Positions 16,245 through 27,107 are shown, numbered from the stretch's first letter. The stretch: 64,000 nt of DNA from Leishmania donovani (GCF_000227135.1 NC_018250.1:567783-631782), one strand, 5' to 3'. Made by a program: numbers and translations. The notes: a model not told the origin generated them from the letters alone.

Positions 16245-18692
16245 ATGGCCTGGCACGCTTGCACGATGACAACTAGTGTACCTGCTCACATGGGCCCGAC
16301 GCGTCCTGCACTGCGGCGAGCACAAGTGTCTCTTACCCTCTGCGTGCTGCATCGCAGTGTGCATGTCGACGGTAGCGGCTTGCTGGTCTGCAGGCGCAGC
16401 GTTGGGTTGCATCACTTTAGTGACACCGTCACCGTAGCGCGGCGGCATGTCAACGAGCGACCCTTTCAAGAGCTTCCAGAGGATGTGTCTCAGGGCGAGG
16501 CATACGCCGTGGCGCGGGACGCGCTGCTGCAGCTGAACGTTATGCTCCACCGCGGCATCGAACCAGATGTGCTCATGTACACGTTGCTCATCTCCACCAT
16601 GGGTCGTGCTGGCCTTGAGTGGCAGGCGTACAAGCTCTTCTCTCGCATGATCGAGCAGAACATTCAGCCGCTGCCCGAGACGTACGTGGCATTGCGCGAT
16701 GCCACCTCGAGGCAGCGCGTGGCTCTGCGGGAGCAAATCCAAACCAAAATTGAGGAGGCAGTGGACGTGTTCCCGGAAGAGCTGGCCAGGGCGGAGCGTG
16801 AGCGGCAAAGGGAAGAAGACCGACGCTGCATCGCCAAGTTCAACGAGTACATGCGTGGGGTGCTGCCCGCTACAACTTCGAGTACGCCAGTGTCAGCGCC
16901 GTCGCTGACTGCCGCGGGTGCTGCACCCGAAGCTGAAGGGACACCGTCTGGGGATTGCGCTGGCGCACCCTCGGGCGCATCCGAAGCACGTACAGCCTCA
17001 TCCAGCGGTACCATCGCCACCATGCACATCCGAAATCCCACAGATGCATGGAACACGACACAGATGGCACAAGATGTGCGCAGCCATGCGCAATCCACGG
17101 CAAAAGGTAACACTGCTGTTGAGCTGCGCGTGTCTCTTGAACGTATGGACGAGGAGGAGCTGCGTATCTACCTGGCCGCGCAGCGCCAGCTCCGTCACGG
17201 CACAAAGACGCAGCTTATCGATCGCGTCCTGAAAACCGTGAGTGCAAGCTCGATTCGTGCCATGCTGGACCGTCGGTGCCACTATTTTCGCTCCGTGGAG
17301 CAAATCCTAGCCGCCGACCTGCGGCAGCTGAACATGTCGGAGCCCTCCGATATCACGCCGGTGTCGAATGCAGACGCCGGCGCCCGTGCAGATGCCGCGC
17401 AGGACCGAACTCTGGGGAACGCGGAGAAGGATTCTTTGACACCGGAGGTTCTCTACGCCCCCTGGGGCATCCTGCGAAAGCCTCAGCGCCGCTGCAAAGA
17501 GCCGGCGGTACCTCGCAACGCGGAGCGACTGGAGCGCGTTCGCTTGTCTGAGCCGGAGTTGCTTCTCATTCACAGCAAGGCGGGGACGAACGACCTGGAT
17601 GAGCTGCCAGAGTCCTTGCTCCGGCGCTACGCTTACCAGTTTCAGCTGCGCTGGCGCCGCAAGGAGGGGGCGGCGTCACTCCTACAAGCGGTGCAGTGGC
17701 ACGTGACCACGTATGTGGGAAGCGCGCTGCAGAATGGAGGCGAGGGGGCAGACGCAGGCGATTTGCTTGCATCTCCGGCACCTACGCCACCGATTCGGTT
17801 GCAAAAAGAGGCGGAGGGTATGCGGGAGACACTCGAGAACTACGAAGCTTTTCGCGTGATCGCGCAGCGCACGAACAATCTACAAGTGGTCGATAGCAAG
17901 GAGATCAATCGACACCTGCAACACGTGCGCCAGGATGCCATGCGGCGCGAGCGCAAGATGGAGAACGCGCTCCGTCGAGAGCGACATGTAATGGAGGCGG
18001 CTGGGATCGCTGCGTCCGCCAAGTCGTTCACGCCAACACCCACAGAGAATGGCGGAGAGATGCAGGTGCTCGGGGTCGCCGCGAGGACGCCTCTCGGCGG
18101 CGCAGGCCAAGACGTGGTGCTGGAACCCACCTCCTCACAGTCGTCAGCGTTGGTGGAGTCGCAGAGCCACTGCGGTGGCGGCGAGGCGACTGGTAAAGGA
18201 GAGGACGGGGCTACTGCGAGCGAGCTGCCGCCGTGGGCGCTGTTCGAGGAGGAGGACGAGTTCAACTTGTCCTCTGGTCACTTTGGTGACCCCGAGGTGG
18301 GCCGATTCCAGGAGCTGAGCGACTCGAGGATGCAGGTGTTGCCGTCCCGCACCGCTCAGGCGCAATGGTCCGTCGACCGTCAGCTGCTCCCCACCTCACT
18401 CAAGGATATTGTACAGGAGGCGGAGCTGGAGCAGCAGCGGAGGCGCGAGGTGATCGAGAAGGAGTACGAGCGTCGCCTGCAGTACACCAGGTACCGCAAG
18501 TGGGACCGCATGATCTCCAAAGCTCAGCAGAAGCGGCGACGGCAGGCGCAGGACGACAGAGAAGAGGAGGAGGCGAGAGTTGCGGTGAAGCCACTGCCGG
18601 CCAAGCGCCGGCTCGCACAGTTGCTGCGCAAAGGTCGGGATAGGCAGAAGGTGTCTGCCGCAGTGCTGGCCAAGTACAACCGCAGTCTGTAA
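16245..18692 (+). CDS. PPR- and SAP-domain protein, probably mitochondrial
   Basis: 815 residues. Residues ~105-155 form at least one clear pentatricopeptide repeat (GIEPDVLMYTLLI...AYKLFSRMIEQNIQP), with flanking helices that could be weaker repeats. Residues ~292-330 match a SAP domain: two helices with the pattern LRVSLERMDEEELRIYLAAQ, then GTKTQLIDRVL. A charged, helical C-terminal third (about 560-815) contains long Glu/Arg-rich segments. PPR proteins bind RNA and SAP domains bind DNA or RNA, so an organelle RNA-processing or mitoribosome-associated role is plausible. The first ~60 residues are Arg/His/Ser-rich with few acids, as in an import signal. ATG 16245 is used because the open frame upstream begins only at GTG 16167; ATGs at 16266 and 16290 are alternatives. 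Confidence 0.65.
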   Translation: MAWHACTMTTSVPAHMGPTRPALRRAQVSLTLCVLHRSVHVDGSGLLVCRRSVGLHHFSDTVTVARRHVNERPFQELPEDVSQGEAYAVARDALLQLNVMLHRGIEPDVLMYTLLISTMGRAGLEWQAYKLFSRMIEQNIQPLPETYVALRDATSRQRVALREQIQTKIEEAVDVFPEELARAERERQREEDRRCIAKFNEYMRGVLPATTSSTPVSAPSLTAAGAAPEAEGTPSGDCAGAPSGASEARTASSSGTIATMHIRNPTDAWNTTQMAQDVRSHAQSTAKGNTAVELRVSLERMDEEELRIYLAAQRQLRHGTKTQLIDRVLKTVSASSIRAMLDRRCHYFRSVEQILAADLRQLNMSEPSDITPVSNADAGARADAAQDRTLGNAEKDSLTPEVLYAPWGILRKPQRRCKEPAVPRNAERLERVRLSEPELLLIHSKAGTNDLDELPESLLRRYAYQFQLRWRRKEGAASLLQAVQWHVTTYVGSALQNGGEGADAGDLLASPAPTPPIRLQKEAEGMRETLENYEAFRVIAQRTNNLQVVDSKEINRHLQHVRQDAMRRERKMENALRRERHVMEAAGIAASAKSFTPTPTENGGEMQVLGVAARTPLGGAGQDVVLEPTSSQSSALVESQSHCGGGEATGKGEDGATASELPPWALFEEEDEFNLSSGHFGDPEVGRFQELSDSRMQVLPSRTAQAQWSVDRQLLPTSLKDIVQEAELEQQRRREVIEKEYERRLQYTRYRKWDRMISKAQQKRRRQAQDDREEEEARVAVKPLPAKRRLAQLLRKGRDRQKVSAAVLAKYNRSL

Positions 18693-19329
18693 AAGGGCGC
18701 TACACTGCTCCGCTGCACGCACACGCAGAGACGCCTTCGTTGTCCCCGTTATCATCTTCATCTCTGTTGTCTGGGAGAGTGTCGACCATCCGGCGGCGGC
18801 GCCGCGCTTTTTGCTCGCTGCTGTCCAATCCTTCTTTTTTTCTTCTTTGCAAGGCTCACGGAAGGGGACCGACATACCAGACAAGGAGCGAGGGGAAAGG
18901 AGGATCAGCGCGATGTGTCGATGGGGGGTGAGTGAGGTGGCGGCTGATCGCACTTGCAGCTGCTCGTGGCTGTGAGCCGGTGGCCAGTTGAACAACAATA
19001 ATAAGGCTGAATTTCCCTTTTGCCCTCTTTCCGTGCGTGTGTGTGCGCGTGTGGATGAGGGATGGCATGCGTGGTGACAGCACAGATGGCGCGTCCTCGC
19101 TTCATCATCTTGTACCGGATTATCCCCAGAAACACGGCGCCGATAGCGGTGCTTCTCTTGCTTGTTGCTCTGCATACACCCACTCATTTGCACGTGCACG
19201 TCCGACATCCCCTTCCCACCTTGACGCGTAGTTGATTTCCATAAGCTACGTAAGGCTCCACGAAAACGCTTCAACTAATATTGTCGTCACACAAAGATGT
19301 GCTGAGGGAGGCGGTGGGGTAGCTTCCGA

Positions 19330-19378
19330 CCCCCCCCCCCCCCACACACACACACATATACACACACATACACGCACA
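19330..19378. repeat. Poly-C run joined to CA/TA microsatellite
   Basis: A run of about 14 C residues at 19330-19343 continues directly into CA repeats with TA interruptions. Confidence 0.9.
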
Positions 19379-19950
19379 TGCAGATGCAGGTGGTCAGGTG
19401 CGCCGTGGTTGTATGGTGTTCCAGCGACTCCACAAATGGCGTTGTCTTCGGTTCCACCTACCGAATTCTTCTCTATGTCCGTTGTGCACACTCTTTCCGC
19501 TTTCCTTCTTCATTGAAGGAGGCGAGGGGAAGGGGGCCGCTGCAGCATGCTGGGTTGCCTCGCCAGGCTGTACCACCCCATCCACGCCTCAATACTTTCC
19601 TAAACTGCTCATTCCCATCTCTCTTTCTCGTGTGTACATCTTCATTGCCGGCTCAACTCCGCTGTGCTGTGTCGCATATCTCCACACATTATGGCAGAGC
19701 TTTCTCCCCCCTCTGCTTCTCACCTTTTTAGTCCCGTGTGCATGCGTGCTCTGCGTTCCGGAAGCACGCCAGGTTGGAGGTGCTGATCGTCAGCTCTGCA
19801 TCAACAGTATCTGCGCCCCCTCTCCATCTCCTGGGCACCTGGCGAACGCGCACACTCATTGAGAGGGCCGGTGGCTATGCTGCTGCTGCCGCTCCCCCCC
19901 CTGTCACATACACGCACGCAGTCGACTCATTCCGGGCGCACGAGGCACCG

Positions 19951-19982
19951 TCTCTTTCGCCGTCACCTTTTTTACTTCATAG
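19951..19982 (+). promoter_or_regulatory. Putative trans-splice acceptor for RPGRIP1L-like gene
   Basis: A pyrimidine tract at 19951-19979 is followed by AG at 19981-19982. This gives a leader of 56 nt to ATG 20039 with no upstream ATG. Confidence 0.55.
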
Positions 19983-20038
19983 ACTAGAAGCACACACCTC
20001 CCCACCTCGCCAACACCGTCGGCGGCATTCGCTGTGCC

Positions 20039-23000
20039 ATGGCCCACAGTGCCGCGGCTACGCGATCCGCACGACCACCAGGCACGGACTGGCAAGACTC
20101 CTACTTCACGCTAGAGGAGCGCTATCGGCGGCTGCAGAAGCGGTTCAATGCCCAGGAACAGGAGCTGAAGTTGATCAAGGTTGCGCAAAGAAAAAAGAAA
20201 GCCCTGTCTGCCGGCCCGTCCTTGTCTTCAGTTTCCGCGCGGCGCCCGCTACAGCCTGCACTTCGCCCTGAGCCCCGCTATACGGAGGAGTCGCAGGGCA
20301 ATGTGGAGGTCTCCGGATCGAGCTCTCCGCGGCGCTTTCCAAACCCGCAGAATGGCGACAGCGGTGGTGCACCTGCTCACACCTCGCTGGGAATTTCGGC
20401 CTTGCCAAATCAATGGGTGGACTACCACATCAGCCGCGCAGACTCCATCACCGACTCTCAGCAGCCGTCGCCGCCACCGCCACAGGCTGCTTCGTACGCC
20501 CAGCCTTCATCGTCTCCAAATCAGCCGCCTGCACAGCAGCAGCCACAGCCGCATGGAGTGGAGGAGTACATCGCGGTGCCCTCTGCGGCTGCTCCTCAGG
20601 CGACTCGGGCGGCCGCCATCGCCGAGGCAAGCGCGTGGGGCGAGGCAGGCGCATTGCCCGATCCGGCCATGGTGTGGGGCACCGACGGCCGCAGCAGCAT
20701 GCAAAATTACGTGGTGGCTAGCGCTCTCTACCACGCCAACGAGGAGCTCCGCCGAAAGCTTAACGAGTCGGTGATGACGCTTCAAACCCTTCAGCAAGAA
20801 CTGGGGAGCAGTCGTGCGCAGCACGCGGCGCTGCAGACGCGGCTGGAGAACGTGTCTGCGCAGCTTCACCAGGTAGTGCGTGAGCGCGACCTGTCGGCGC
20901 AGAAGTACACCAACGCGAGCCACACAATAGCGGACCTCGAGCGCACCCTGCGTGATCGCGTCAGTGAGGAGGAAAAGATTCGGTTTTCATTGGAGAGCCA
21001 AATAACGGAGCTGCGCAGCCGCCTCGTAGTGGGGGCGGACAGCAACGAGTTGTTGCAAAAGGACGTGCGTAGCTTGCTGTCCGAGACGCGGGACCGAACG
21101 GCGGAGGTGATGAAGCTGCGCTCGAACCTGGCGCTGGCCGAGTCCGCTCTGTCGTCTCAGAGGCATGTGAACGAGAACATGCTGGTGGAGCTGAAAAGTC
21201 TGAGCACCCAGCTTGTAGAGGAGCGCAAGCGACTCATCACGGTGACACGCGAAGCACATCTTGCCTCTCTCAGCGGGACGCGTGTGGAGGATCTAGAGCA
21301 GCAGCTGCAGCGTGTGCAGGAGGAACGCAATGCTATTGAGCGGGAGCACATCGAACTCATGTCGGATTTTGTGCACATCACTGAGGACGCCCTGCGCCAC
21401 GCTCGAGAAGAGGTGGGGAGGGACGTAGCGGACTGGAAGGCGGCCGCCACCCACTGGGAGCAGGTGTCCCAGCTGCTTTACAAGGACATCGCTGAGCGCA
21501 CTCAGCAGCACCTGCAGTGTCGTGCCGAATGTGAGGAAGCTCAGGGTCAGCGCGACGCAGCGGAGCTGCAGCTGCGTTCACTGAAGGGGGAGGTGGCCCT
21601 GCTCACCGCAAAGCTGGACGTGGTGTGGCCCAGCCACGCGACGGACGCTAAGACCTTGACGGCGGAGGAGATACTCAACGTCTTCGGTCGAAAAGATCGT
21701 GCAGGCATTTTCTTGTTCGACGAGCGCTGCCGCCGCCGAGCTGCAGCGCTTCGCCGCAGCGGAGCCAACGATGGCGAGCCGACTGGCGCGTCTGCCACAG
21801 GGGAGACCGCCGCCGCCGCTGAAGAGAATGATGGCGGCGGCGAGGAAGATGCTGGCTTCGACCTGGCGGCAGCAGTGCTCGGCGATCTCCCAGCTGACCC
21901 GACGACCGTCGCCTGCCAATTGCAGGAGCTTCACGAGGCGAACGCAGCGCTAATCTCTGAGGTGCACCAGCTGCGGCTCACAAACGACCTGCTGCAGGAG
22001 CGACTGAATAGGCTTACGGGGAGACAGAAGGAAGAGCAGGCCCGCGTGGCTGCGGCAGAGGTGTCACTGCAGCAGCGGGAGAGGGCGGGGCACCAGCTGC
22101 TAGAGAAACAGCTGGATCGCGTGGCCTTCCTTGAGGCGCAGGTGAGGTCATTACGCGGTTATCATGTCCCCGCAAACGCCCCAATCGGCGAGGTAGGCGA
22201 GAACGAGAACATCTTTGAGCTGTACCTTGGCCAGCTCGTCGCTGCCGAGGTGCCGGAGGGGATCGAGGTGCCGGAGATGTTCTCCACCGTGTTCTGCTCT
22301 GCTGACTTTCTGGTGCATGAGACGGTCACCACCGGCACTGTGCGCGGCTTCAACGGCTTCTTCGAGGTGACCGCATCGTTCTGTGTGTCGATGGACGCGC
22401 TGCTATTCTACTACTTGCACACACGCCAACTACTGATTCAGCTGCACCGCGTTCGTAATGCAGAAGAGGCAGCCGCCATGACGCTAGCCGCAGCAGCCGG
22501 AGCGGGTGACGAGGAGACTCACCTCTCAGTGACGGACGCAGTTGACACCGGGACTACGCACAGCGCACACGGCGGCAGCTCCAGCGGCAGCACGCACCCA
22601 AGCCTTCGCATGGCCGAGCATATGTTCGAGACAATCGCGGAGGGCCAGGTGAGCCTGGCGGACATTGTGCTGCGGGAGGACTGCCGCCACTCCACCCGCC
22701 CAACGTTGAAGGGCCACGTGCACCTGGTCACACCTGCAGGCCGGCACCTCGCCTCAGTGGAGTTCCGCCTGACGGCGCGGCGTCCCTACTCCGCCGACTT
22801 TGTGCGACTCGTGGAAAAATCGGTGGCAACCGCCATTACCGAGGGTGCCGCTGCCGCCGCCGGCAAGGAAGCAGGCGACGAGCATGATGCGTCGTCGCAC
22901 CTGCTCGATTGGATGCGGGCCACCGCTAGCACTTCACTGGGCGCGGCTGAGCATCGGCGGCAAGAGTCTGGGCAGGGCACGACGCCGACCCCGCGCCACA

Positions 23001-24130
23001 CGCGTAGCGCCGCGAAGATCACCCCCACCGACCCCCACCTCCAAACCCGCCACAATCAACTGCAGCTGGTGCCGGTTGCCTCTGCTGACGGGGACACTTC
23101 ATCGACCGCTTCGTCCTTCCTCATTCAACAGCAGTCGCGCATGGCGGGCACCGCTGGGGCGCTGGTGGTGCACCTTCCCCCGCCTTCGCCGCCGCCACGT
23201 CAACGTTGGCCAAGCGCGTCCTCGTGGGGTAGAAGGGAAGGAAGCGACTTGCAGGCTGCTCGTCACAGAGGTGGCGGCTCGCCGTTCAGCAGTCGAGCCG
23301 ACCACGACTCCGTTATGGAGCGCAGCCCTGTCTCCGCCTCTTTCATGCACGTTGATCGCTCACTTCTGTCGGCGCAGCCGGTGTTTGGCGGGAGCGGCGG
23401 CGAAGGATCGAGGGTGATGGGGTCAGCCATTCAGTGTCTCTGGGTAGATGTGGAGCGGCTGGAGCTGCCGGCCGACCTGCCACCGCCCATCCCGCGGCTG
23501 TCCTGCTACTTTCGTGTCGAAGCAGCCGACGCCGAGGTGTGGCTCGACGCGCCGCCCACGCCACGCTACACGTGGGAGTACACGCTTGACGTTCGAGACG
23601 GCAGAGCCGGAGCCTACGGTGCATCGCTGCCGGTGCGTTCCGTCACGCAGCTCGCCTCTATCCTGCGCGAGCCGCTTGTCGTTTTCCTGCTCGACGCCGA
23701 CGCCATGGCGTCCAAGAGCGCTGCTGCCGTCACCGATCCGTGCGTATGGGCCATGGCTGTGTGCGAGTGGGCACAGGTGGTGCAGCACCCCAATGAGCCG
23801 CAGTCCTTCGCCTTACCGCTTCTGCGGCGCGATCAGTCCGTTGTACACGGGGCGGTGCTGCGGTTATCCCTGACCGCCTCCACCATCGGCGTGCGTTCGA
23901 GCCCGCCACACGCAGAGCCGTCGCCTTCGCAGCTGCAGAACACGGGGTTGAATACCAGCAGCTCGCCTTTCATACCACCACCGCCGATGTCGTCTCCGCC
24001 GCCGCCGCCGCCGCCACCGCCACCGCCGCCACCGCTACCAGAGGAGCTGTCGCCGCCGAGGGACCTCTCTATGGAGGAGGAGTTGCTGAGGCTCGAATAC
24101 AAGCAACACACCGGGCGCAGCTTCGTGTAA
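20039..24130 (+). CDS. RPGRIP1/RPGRIP1L-like coiled-coil and C2-domain protein
   Basis: 1,363 residues. Residues ~20-55 (EERYRRLQKRFNAQEQELK) match the start of RPGRIP1-family coiled coils, with the YxxLQ...KQEDKIK pattern. Long coiled coils cover about 230-560 and 620-715. A C2 domain begins at about 721 with NENIFELYLGQL. It continues with the FCSADFLVHETVTTGTVRGFNG and MDALLFYYLHTRQLLIQLHR pattern, interrupted by a low-complexity insert at about 820-860. It finishes at 862-920 (ETIAEGQVSLADIVL, then a strand-rich segment). This is the architecture of the central RPGRIP1 C2 domain. A second C2-like domain lies at about 1130-1285. A proline run (about 1318-1336) precedes a short acidic end. 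RPGRIP1L (NPHP8) is a ciliary transition-zone and basal-body scaffold, so a flagellar base role is expected. Confidence 0.78.
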   Translation: MAHSAAATRSARPPGTDWQDSYFTLEERYRRLQKRFNAQEQELKLIKVAQRKKKALSAGPSLSSVSARRPLQPALRPEPRYTEESQGNVEVSGSSSPRRFPNPQNGDSGGAPAHTSLGISALPNQWVDYHISRADSITDSQQPSPPPPQAASYAQPSSSPNQPPAQQQPQPHGVEEYIAVPSAAAPQATRAAAIAEASAWGEAGALPDPAMVWGTDGRSSMQNYVVASALYHANEELRRKLNESVMTLQTLQQELGSSRAQHAALQTRLENVSAQLHQVVRERDLSAQKYTNASHTIADLERTLRDRVSEEEKIRFSLESQITELRSRLVVGADSNELLQKDVRSLLSETRDRTAEVMKLRSNLALAESALSSQRHVNENMLVELKSLSTQLVEERKRLITVTREAHLASLSGTRVEDLEQQLQRVQEERNAIEREHIELMSDFVHITEDALRHAREEVGRDVADWKAAATHWEQVSQLLYKDIAERTQQHLQCRAECEEAQGQRDAAELQLRSLKGEVALLTAKLDVVWPSHATDAKTLTAEEILNVFGRKDRAGIFLFDERCRRRAAALRRSGANDGEPTGASATGETAAAAEENDGGGEEDAGFDLAAAVLGDLPADPTTVACQLQELHEANAALISEVHQLRLTNDLLQERLNRLTGRQKEEQARVAAAEVSLQQRERAGHQLLEKQLDRVAFLEAQVRSLRGYHVPANAPIGEVGENENIFELYLGQLVAAEVPEGIEVPEMFSTVFCSADFLVHETVTTGTVRGFNGFFEVTASFCVSMDALLFYYLHTRQLLIQLHRVRNAEEAAAMTLAAAAGAGDEETHLSVTDAVDTGTTHSAHGGSSSGSTHPSLRMAEHMFETIAEGQVSLADIVLREDCRHSTRPTLKGHVHLVTPAGRHLASVEFRLTARRPYSADFVRLVEKSVATAITEGAAAAAGKEAGDEHDASSHLLDWMRATASTSLGAAEHRRQESGQGTTPTPRHTRSAAKITPTDPHLQTRHNQLQLVPVASADGDTSSTASSFLIQQQSRMAGTAGALVVHLPPPSPPPRQRWPSASSWGRREGSDLQAARHRGGGSPFSSRADHDSVMERSPVSASFMHVDRSLLSAQPVFGGSGGEGSRVMGSAIQCLWVDVERLELPADLPPPIPRLSCYFRVEAADAEVWLDAPPTPRYTWEYTLDVRDGRAGAYGASLPVRSVTQLASILREPLVVFLLDADAMASKSAAAVTDPCVWAMAVCEWAQVVQHPNEPQSFALPLLRRDQSVVHGAVLRLSLTASTIGVRSSPPHAEPSPSQLQNTGLNTSSSPFIPPPPMSSPPPPPPPPPPPPPLPEELSPPRDLSMEEELLRLEYKQHTGRSFV

Positions 24131-24904
24131 GAGGGGGTGCGCGCACCAACTCTCCGTCTTTGCGCTCCCCCACCACTTCGCTGTGTCTGAGCTTGCCCCC
24201 TTCTCACCGCTTCTTCATCTACCCATGCCCATACTCTTCCACTTTACTAAAATCGCGAACAAGGTGCAACAACCGACGAGCACGACGAGAAGAAAAAAAA
24301 TATATGAAACAAGCCAGACCTCTGCCTCCTCCCCCCCCCTCCCGCCGCAGCCGGATACGAAAAATCCATCAGCTACGGCGGCCTCATCGCCCATCGCGAC
24401 TGCATGTCGGTTGCTGATCGCATTTTATCTTTGTTCCCCATCGGATGCGCGTCTGTTGGCTCCTCTCTCTCGCTCTGTGTTGCCTTTCTCTTACCTTCGG
24501 CTGCTTGCCTTCCACAATTCTGTCGTGTACGTTCACACACAAACACACACACACACACACACACACACATGATTCTTTTTGTGTGGGGCTACCCGCTGCT
24601 GCTGCGGCTGCTTCTCTCTGTGTTTTCGTCTTTTCTGTCCTCGTTCTCTCTTGATGCTTGCGGGTGGTCGCGTACACGAGCGTGTGGCGAAGACAGGGTA
24701 GAAAACTATGATAACACGCCGCCACACTCGTACATGGACTCCCTCTCTCTCGCCACAGACAACCACCACTGGCTTCTTGTGGGGAAGAGGACACGACATT
24801 GAGTCGCACTCCAGACGGTATTACATTTAACATAGAAGCTGTGCTTACTTCGCTTTATCTGCGTGCACCTCGGTCTCCTCTAAGGGGTCGACCTCCGGCG
24901 TGGG
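24131..24904. other. Intergenic spacer after RPGRIP1L-like gene
   Basis: About 0.8 kb, with a CA microsatellite at 24543-24569. No gene was recognised. Confidence 0.65.
24543..24569. repeat. CA dinucleotide microsatellite
   Basis: About 13 uninterrupted CA units. Confidence 0.9.
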
Positions 24905-25933
24905 ATGAAGCCTCTTCGAACCAAGAAACGAGAGAGCGCCGGCGCACCCGCTGAAGACGAGGCACCGACTGGCTTGACTTCCTCCGCCTCTTCTGTGGCG
25001 GCAGGCAGTCTTGCCCCTCGCCATGTGCCGTCACCGCCGCCTGTGAAAGGAGGGCGTTTGTCGGCGCATCCGGGGCACGACTCCGGCCCTTCAACTGCCA
25101 CTGCCGCTCCTGCGCCGACTATGAAAGTCTCTGCGGCTGTGAAGTTTTCGTCAGAGCTCGACAACGCCGCCGTGGAGGCGTACTTGGAGTACTTGACCCA
25201 TCCACACACGAGCTGGGAAAGTGCCTCACGCCATGTGACGCACCGCCGCGAGGTCATCGAGGAACACCGCAATTCCATTTACGCCCGCTCCCTCGCCATG
25301 CTGCGCCGCTCGTCGTTCGCCTCCACTATCCGCAGCGAGGGCGGCGACCTAGATGCCCTAGAGACAAGTACGACCTCCTCCGTTGCCTCCGCGCCCGCCG
25401 GGTTTCCGCGCACCGCGCCAAACGGCAGCAAGAAAGCAACAGGAACCTTGCGTAAGGGCCGGCTTGGGGATACAGGGCCGCCCCTGCTGCCCTCCGACGC
25501 CGCAGAGCCATTAGCCATTGTGACGCACTCCTCGGCTGCGGTCAGCAGCAGCCACAGCGCGGACTCGGCAAGTCGCACCTCCACCGGCACCGGGCAGCGA
25601 GCGCCGTCAAACAAGGGGCGCTTGCTGCGTGGTCCAGCGCTGGCGGGACCACCGCGGCCACACCGCACATCATCGTCCGCTACGGCACCGGCTGTAGTGG
25701 TTGAGAGTGTGTTGGGCATTGGAGGCACGAAGCTGCTGGGTGGCAGCGGCAATGTGTTCTTGGTCAACGGTCACAGCTCAGCAGTGACAAGCCGTACGGC
25801 ATCGCGCGACAGTGCCGACAGGGCGCCCCCCGTAGTCCCGCAAGGGGGTGTTGAGAGCCTGATTCATTGCAAGAGGACTGGCGGCGCGCCTGCGGGGGTT
25901 CCATCCCCTCATCCGAAGCACCGGTTAAAGTAG
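24905..25933 (+). CDS. Conserved-looking protein of unknown function, low complexity
   Basis: 342 residues. I recognise no family. Most of the protein is Ser/Ala/Pro/Thr/Gly-rich and probably disordered. One structured-looking segment lies at about 73-150. It is helical and charged (FSSELDNAAVEAYLEYLTHP, then HRREVIEEHRNSIYARSLAMLRR) and is the part most likely to be conserved. There is no signal peptide or membrane helix. GC-rich third codon positions and the length of the frame support it as a gene. The start at ATG 24905 is the first in frame. Confidence 0.6.
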   Translation: MKPLRTKKRESAGAPAEDEAPTGLTSSASSVAAGSLAPRHVPSPPPVKGGRLSAHPGHDSGPSTATAAPAPTMKVSAAVKFSSELDNAAVEAYLEYLTHPHTSWESASRHVTHRREVIEEHRNSIYARSLAMLRRSSFASTIRSEGGDLDALETSTTSSVASAPAGFPRTAPNGSKKATGTLRKGRLGDTGPPLLPSDAAEPLAIVTHSSAAVSSSHSADSASRTSTGTGQRAPSNKGRLLRGPALAGPPRPHRTSSSATAPAVVVESVLGIGGTKLLGGSGNVFLVNGHSSAVTSRTASRDSADRAPPVVPQGGVESLIHCKRTGGAPAGVPSPHPKHRLK

Positions 25934-27075
25934 ACAACCACCGTGCTGTGGACGGTCGCACGGTGCCCCGTGCGATTCTCGTACGTGAGTGCGGCGCCGT
26001 AGGAACGTGGTGGGCCTTGTCTGCCTCTTTTTCGCCCGAGGCGGTCTTTCCGTGAGAGACCGGTGCGGACGGTGATGCGGGTGTGCTGTATGTGCGTGTC
26101 CAACGACGTTGTTGCCTGTCCGTTCGCGATCAGCTCCCGTTACTTCCTCTGGCCCTCCTTCCAAGACCCCCTTCCAAGGACTATCCTACCATGCACGCAC
26201 AGGCACGCAGTGCATAACGTGCGTGGAGCTCACGCCGTCACAGGGCGTGTCGCATCACCGCGTTCATCCGTGTGGCCTGCTTGCCGATCGCTGCCACATG
26301 CGCCATCGTTTTCTGGCTCGTTCGGCGTGCGTTGCTTCTCGCCTGTTTCGCTACTGGGATTCTAGTTGAAGGGGCTGCAGGGACAAGGCATACGCACACA
26401 CGGCACACCCAAGGGGAGCGGCAGGTAGGTGCGGCAGGCGCGGCCGCATTCGTCATCTCCGCTGCGGTGGCCAGACAGGAAATCGGCATGGCTCCCTGCA
26501 CCCTTGGCTGATGTACGCGTGCGTGTGTGATGCGGTATGCGCCCTGCATTGCCCCCTCCCAACCCCCCAAAGAGCCGGCAAGCACGCCAACGGAAGTCAC
26601 CAGCTCAAGCACACACGCGAGGGGTGCAACGGCTTCTCCGTGCCACATGCAAAGCGAGACTGTGAACGAAAGCGGAAGGTGGAGCGCCGTCAACGGAGAT
26701 GTATCGTGCGTGTGACGGAAGTGAACTACACCTCCTTCTACACTGGCTCTCCCCCGTACACACAAACGTACACACATGCTCATGGACTCTGGCTCTGCCG
26801 GCGGATGACACTCTTTCACGGCTTGACTCTCTCTCGTCGGTCCCTCACTTCGCCTCCGTCTACTTCACTTGCTCGCGTTGCGGCTGCCCTTGTCGACTCG
26901 CCTCCTCTTTTCTTGTTAAATGCCTCCCCTCGCTGCTTTACCGCGCCAGCATCGCACTACGCTACACGCATGCCAACATAAGCACGTGTGGTGCATACGC
27001 AGAGATCACATTCGACCCGGACACACCCACCTGTACGCGCACACACGCACCCGCGCGTGTGTGCGTGTGTGTGCG

Positions 27076-27107
27076 TTTTTCCACTTATCTCTTTCTCTCT
27101 CTTGCAG
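27076..27107 (+). promoter_or_regulatory. Putative distal trans-splice acceptor for RICTOR
   Basis: A strong pyrimidine tract (about 27076-27103) ends in CAG with AG at 27106-27107. The leader would be about 349 nt and I see no ATG in it before 27457. Confidence 0.6.

Larger units (their letters stand above)
18693..20038. other. Intergenic spacer before RPGRIP1L-like gene
   Basis: About 1.35 kb with no recognisable gene. It includes a C14 run joined to a CA microsatellite at 19330-19378. Confidence 0.65.

Noticed and set aside
18396..19274. 292-codon minus-strand frame overlapping the end of the PPR-SAP gene
   Set aside because: Half is antisense to a coding region and half is spacer; no family pattern and it would require an isolated strand switch.
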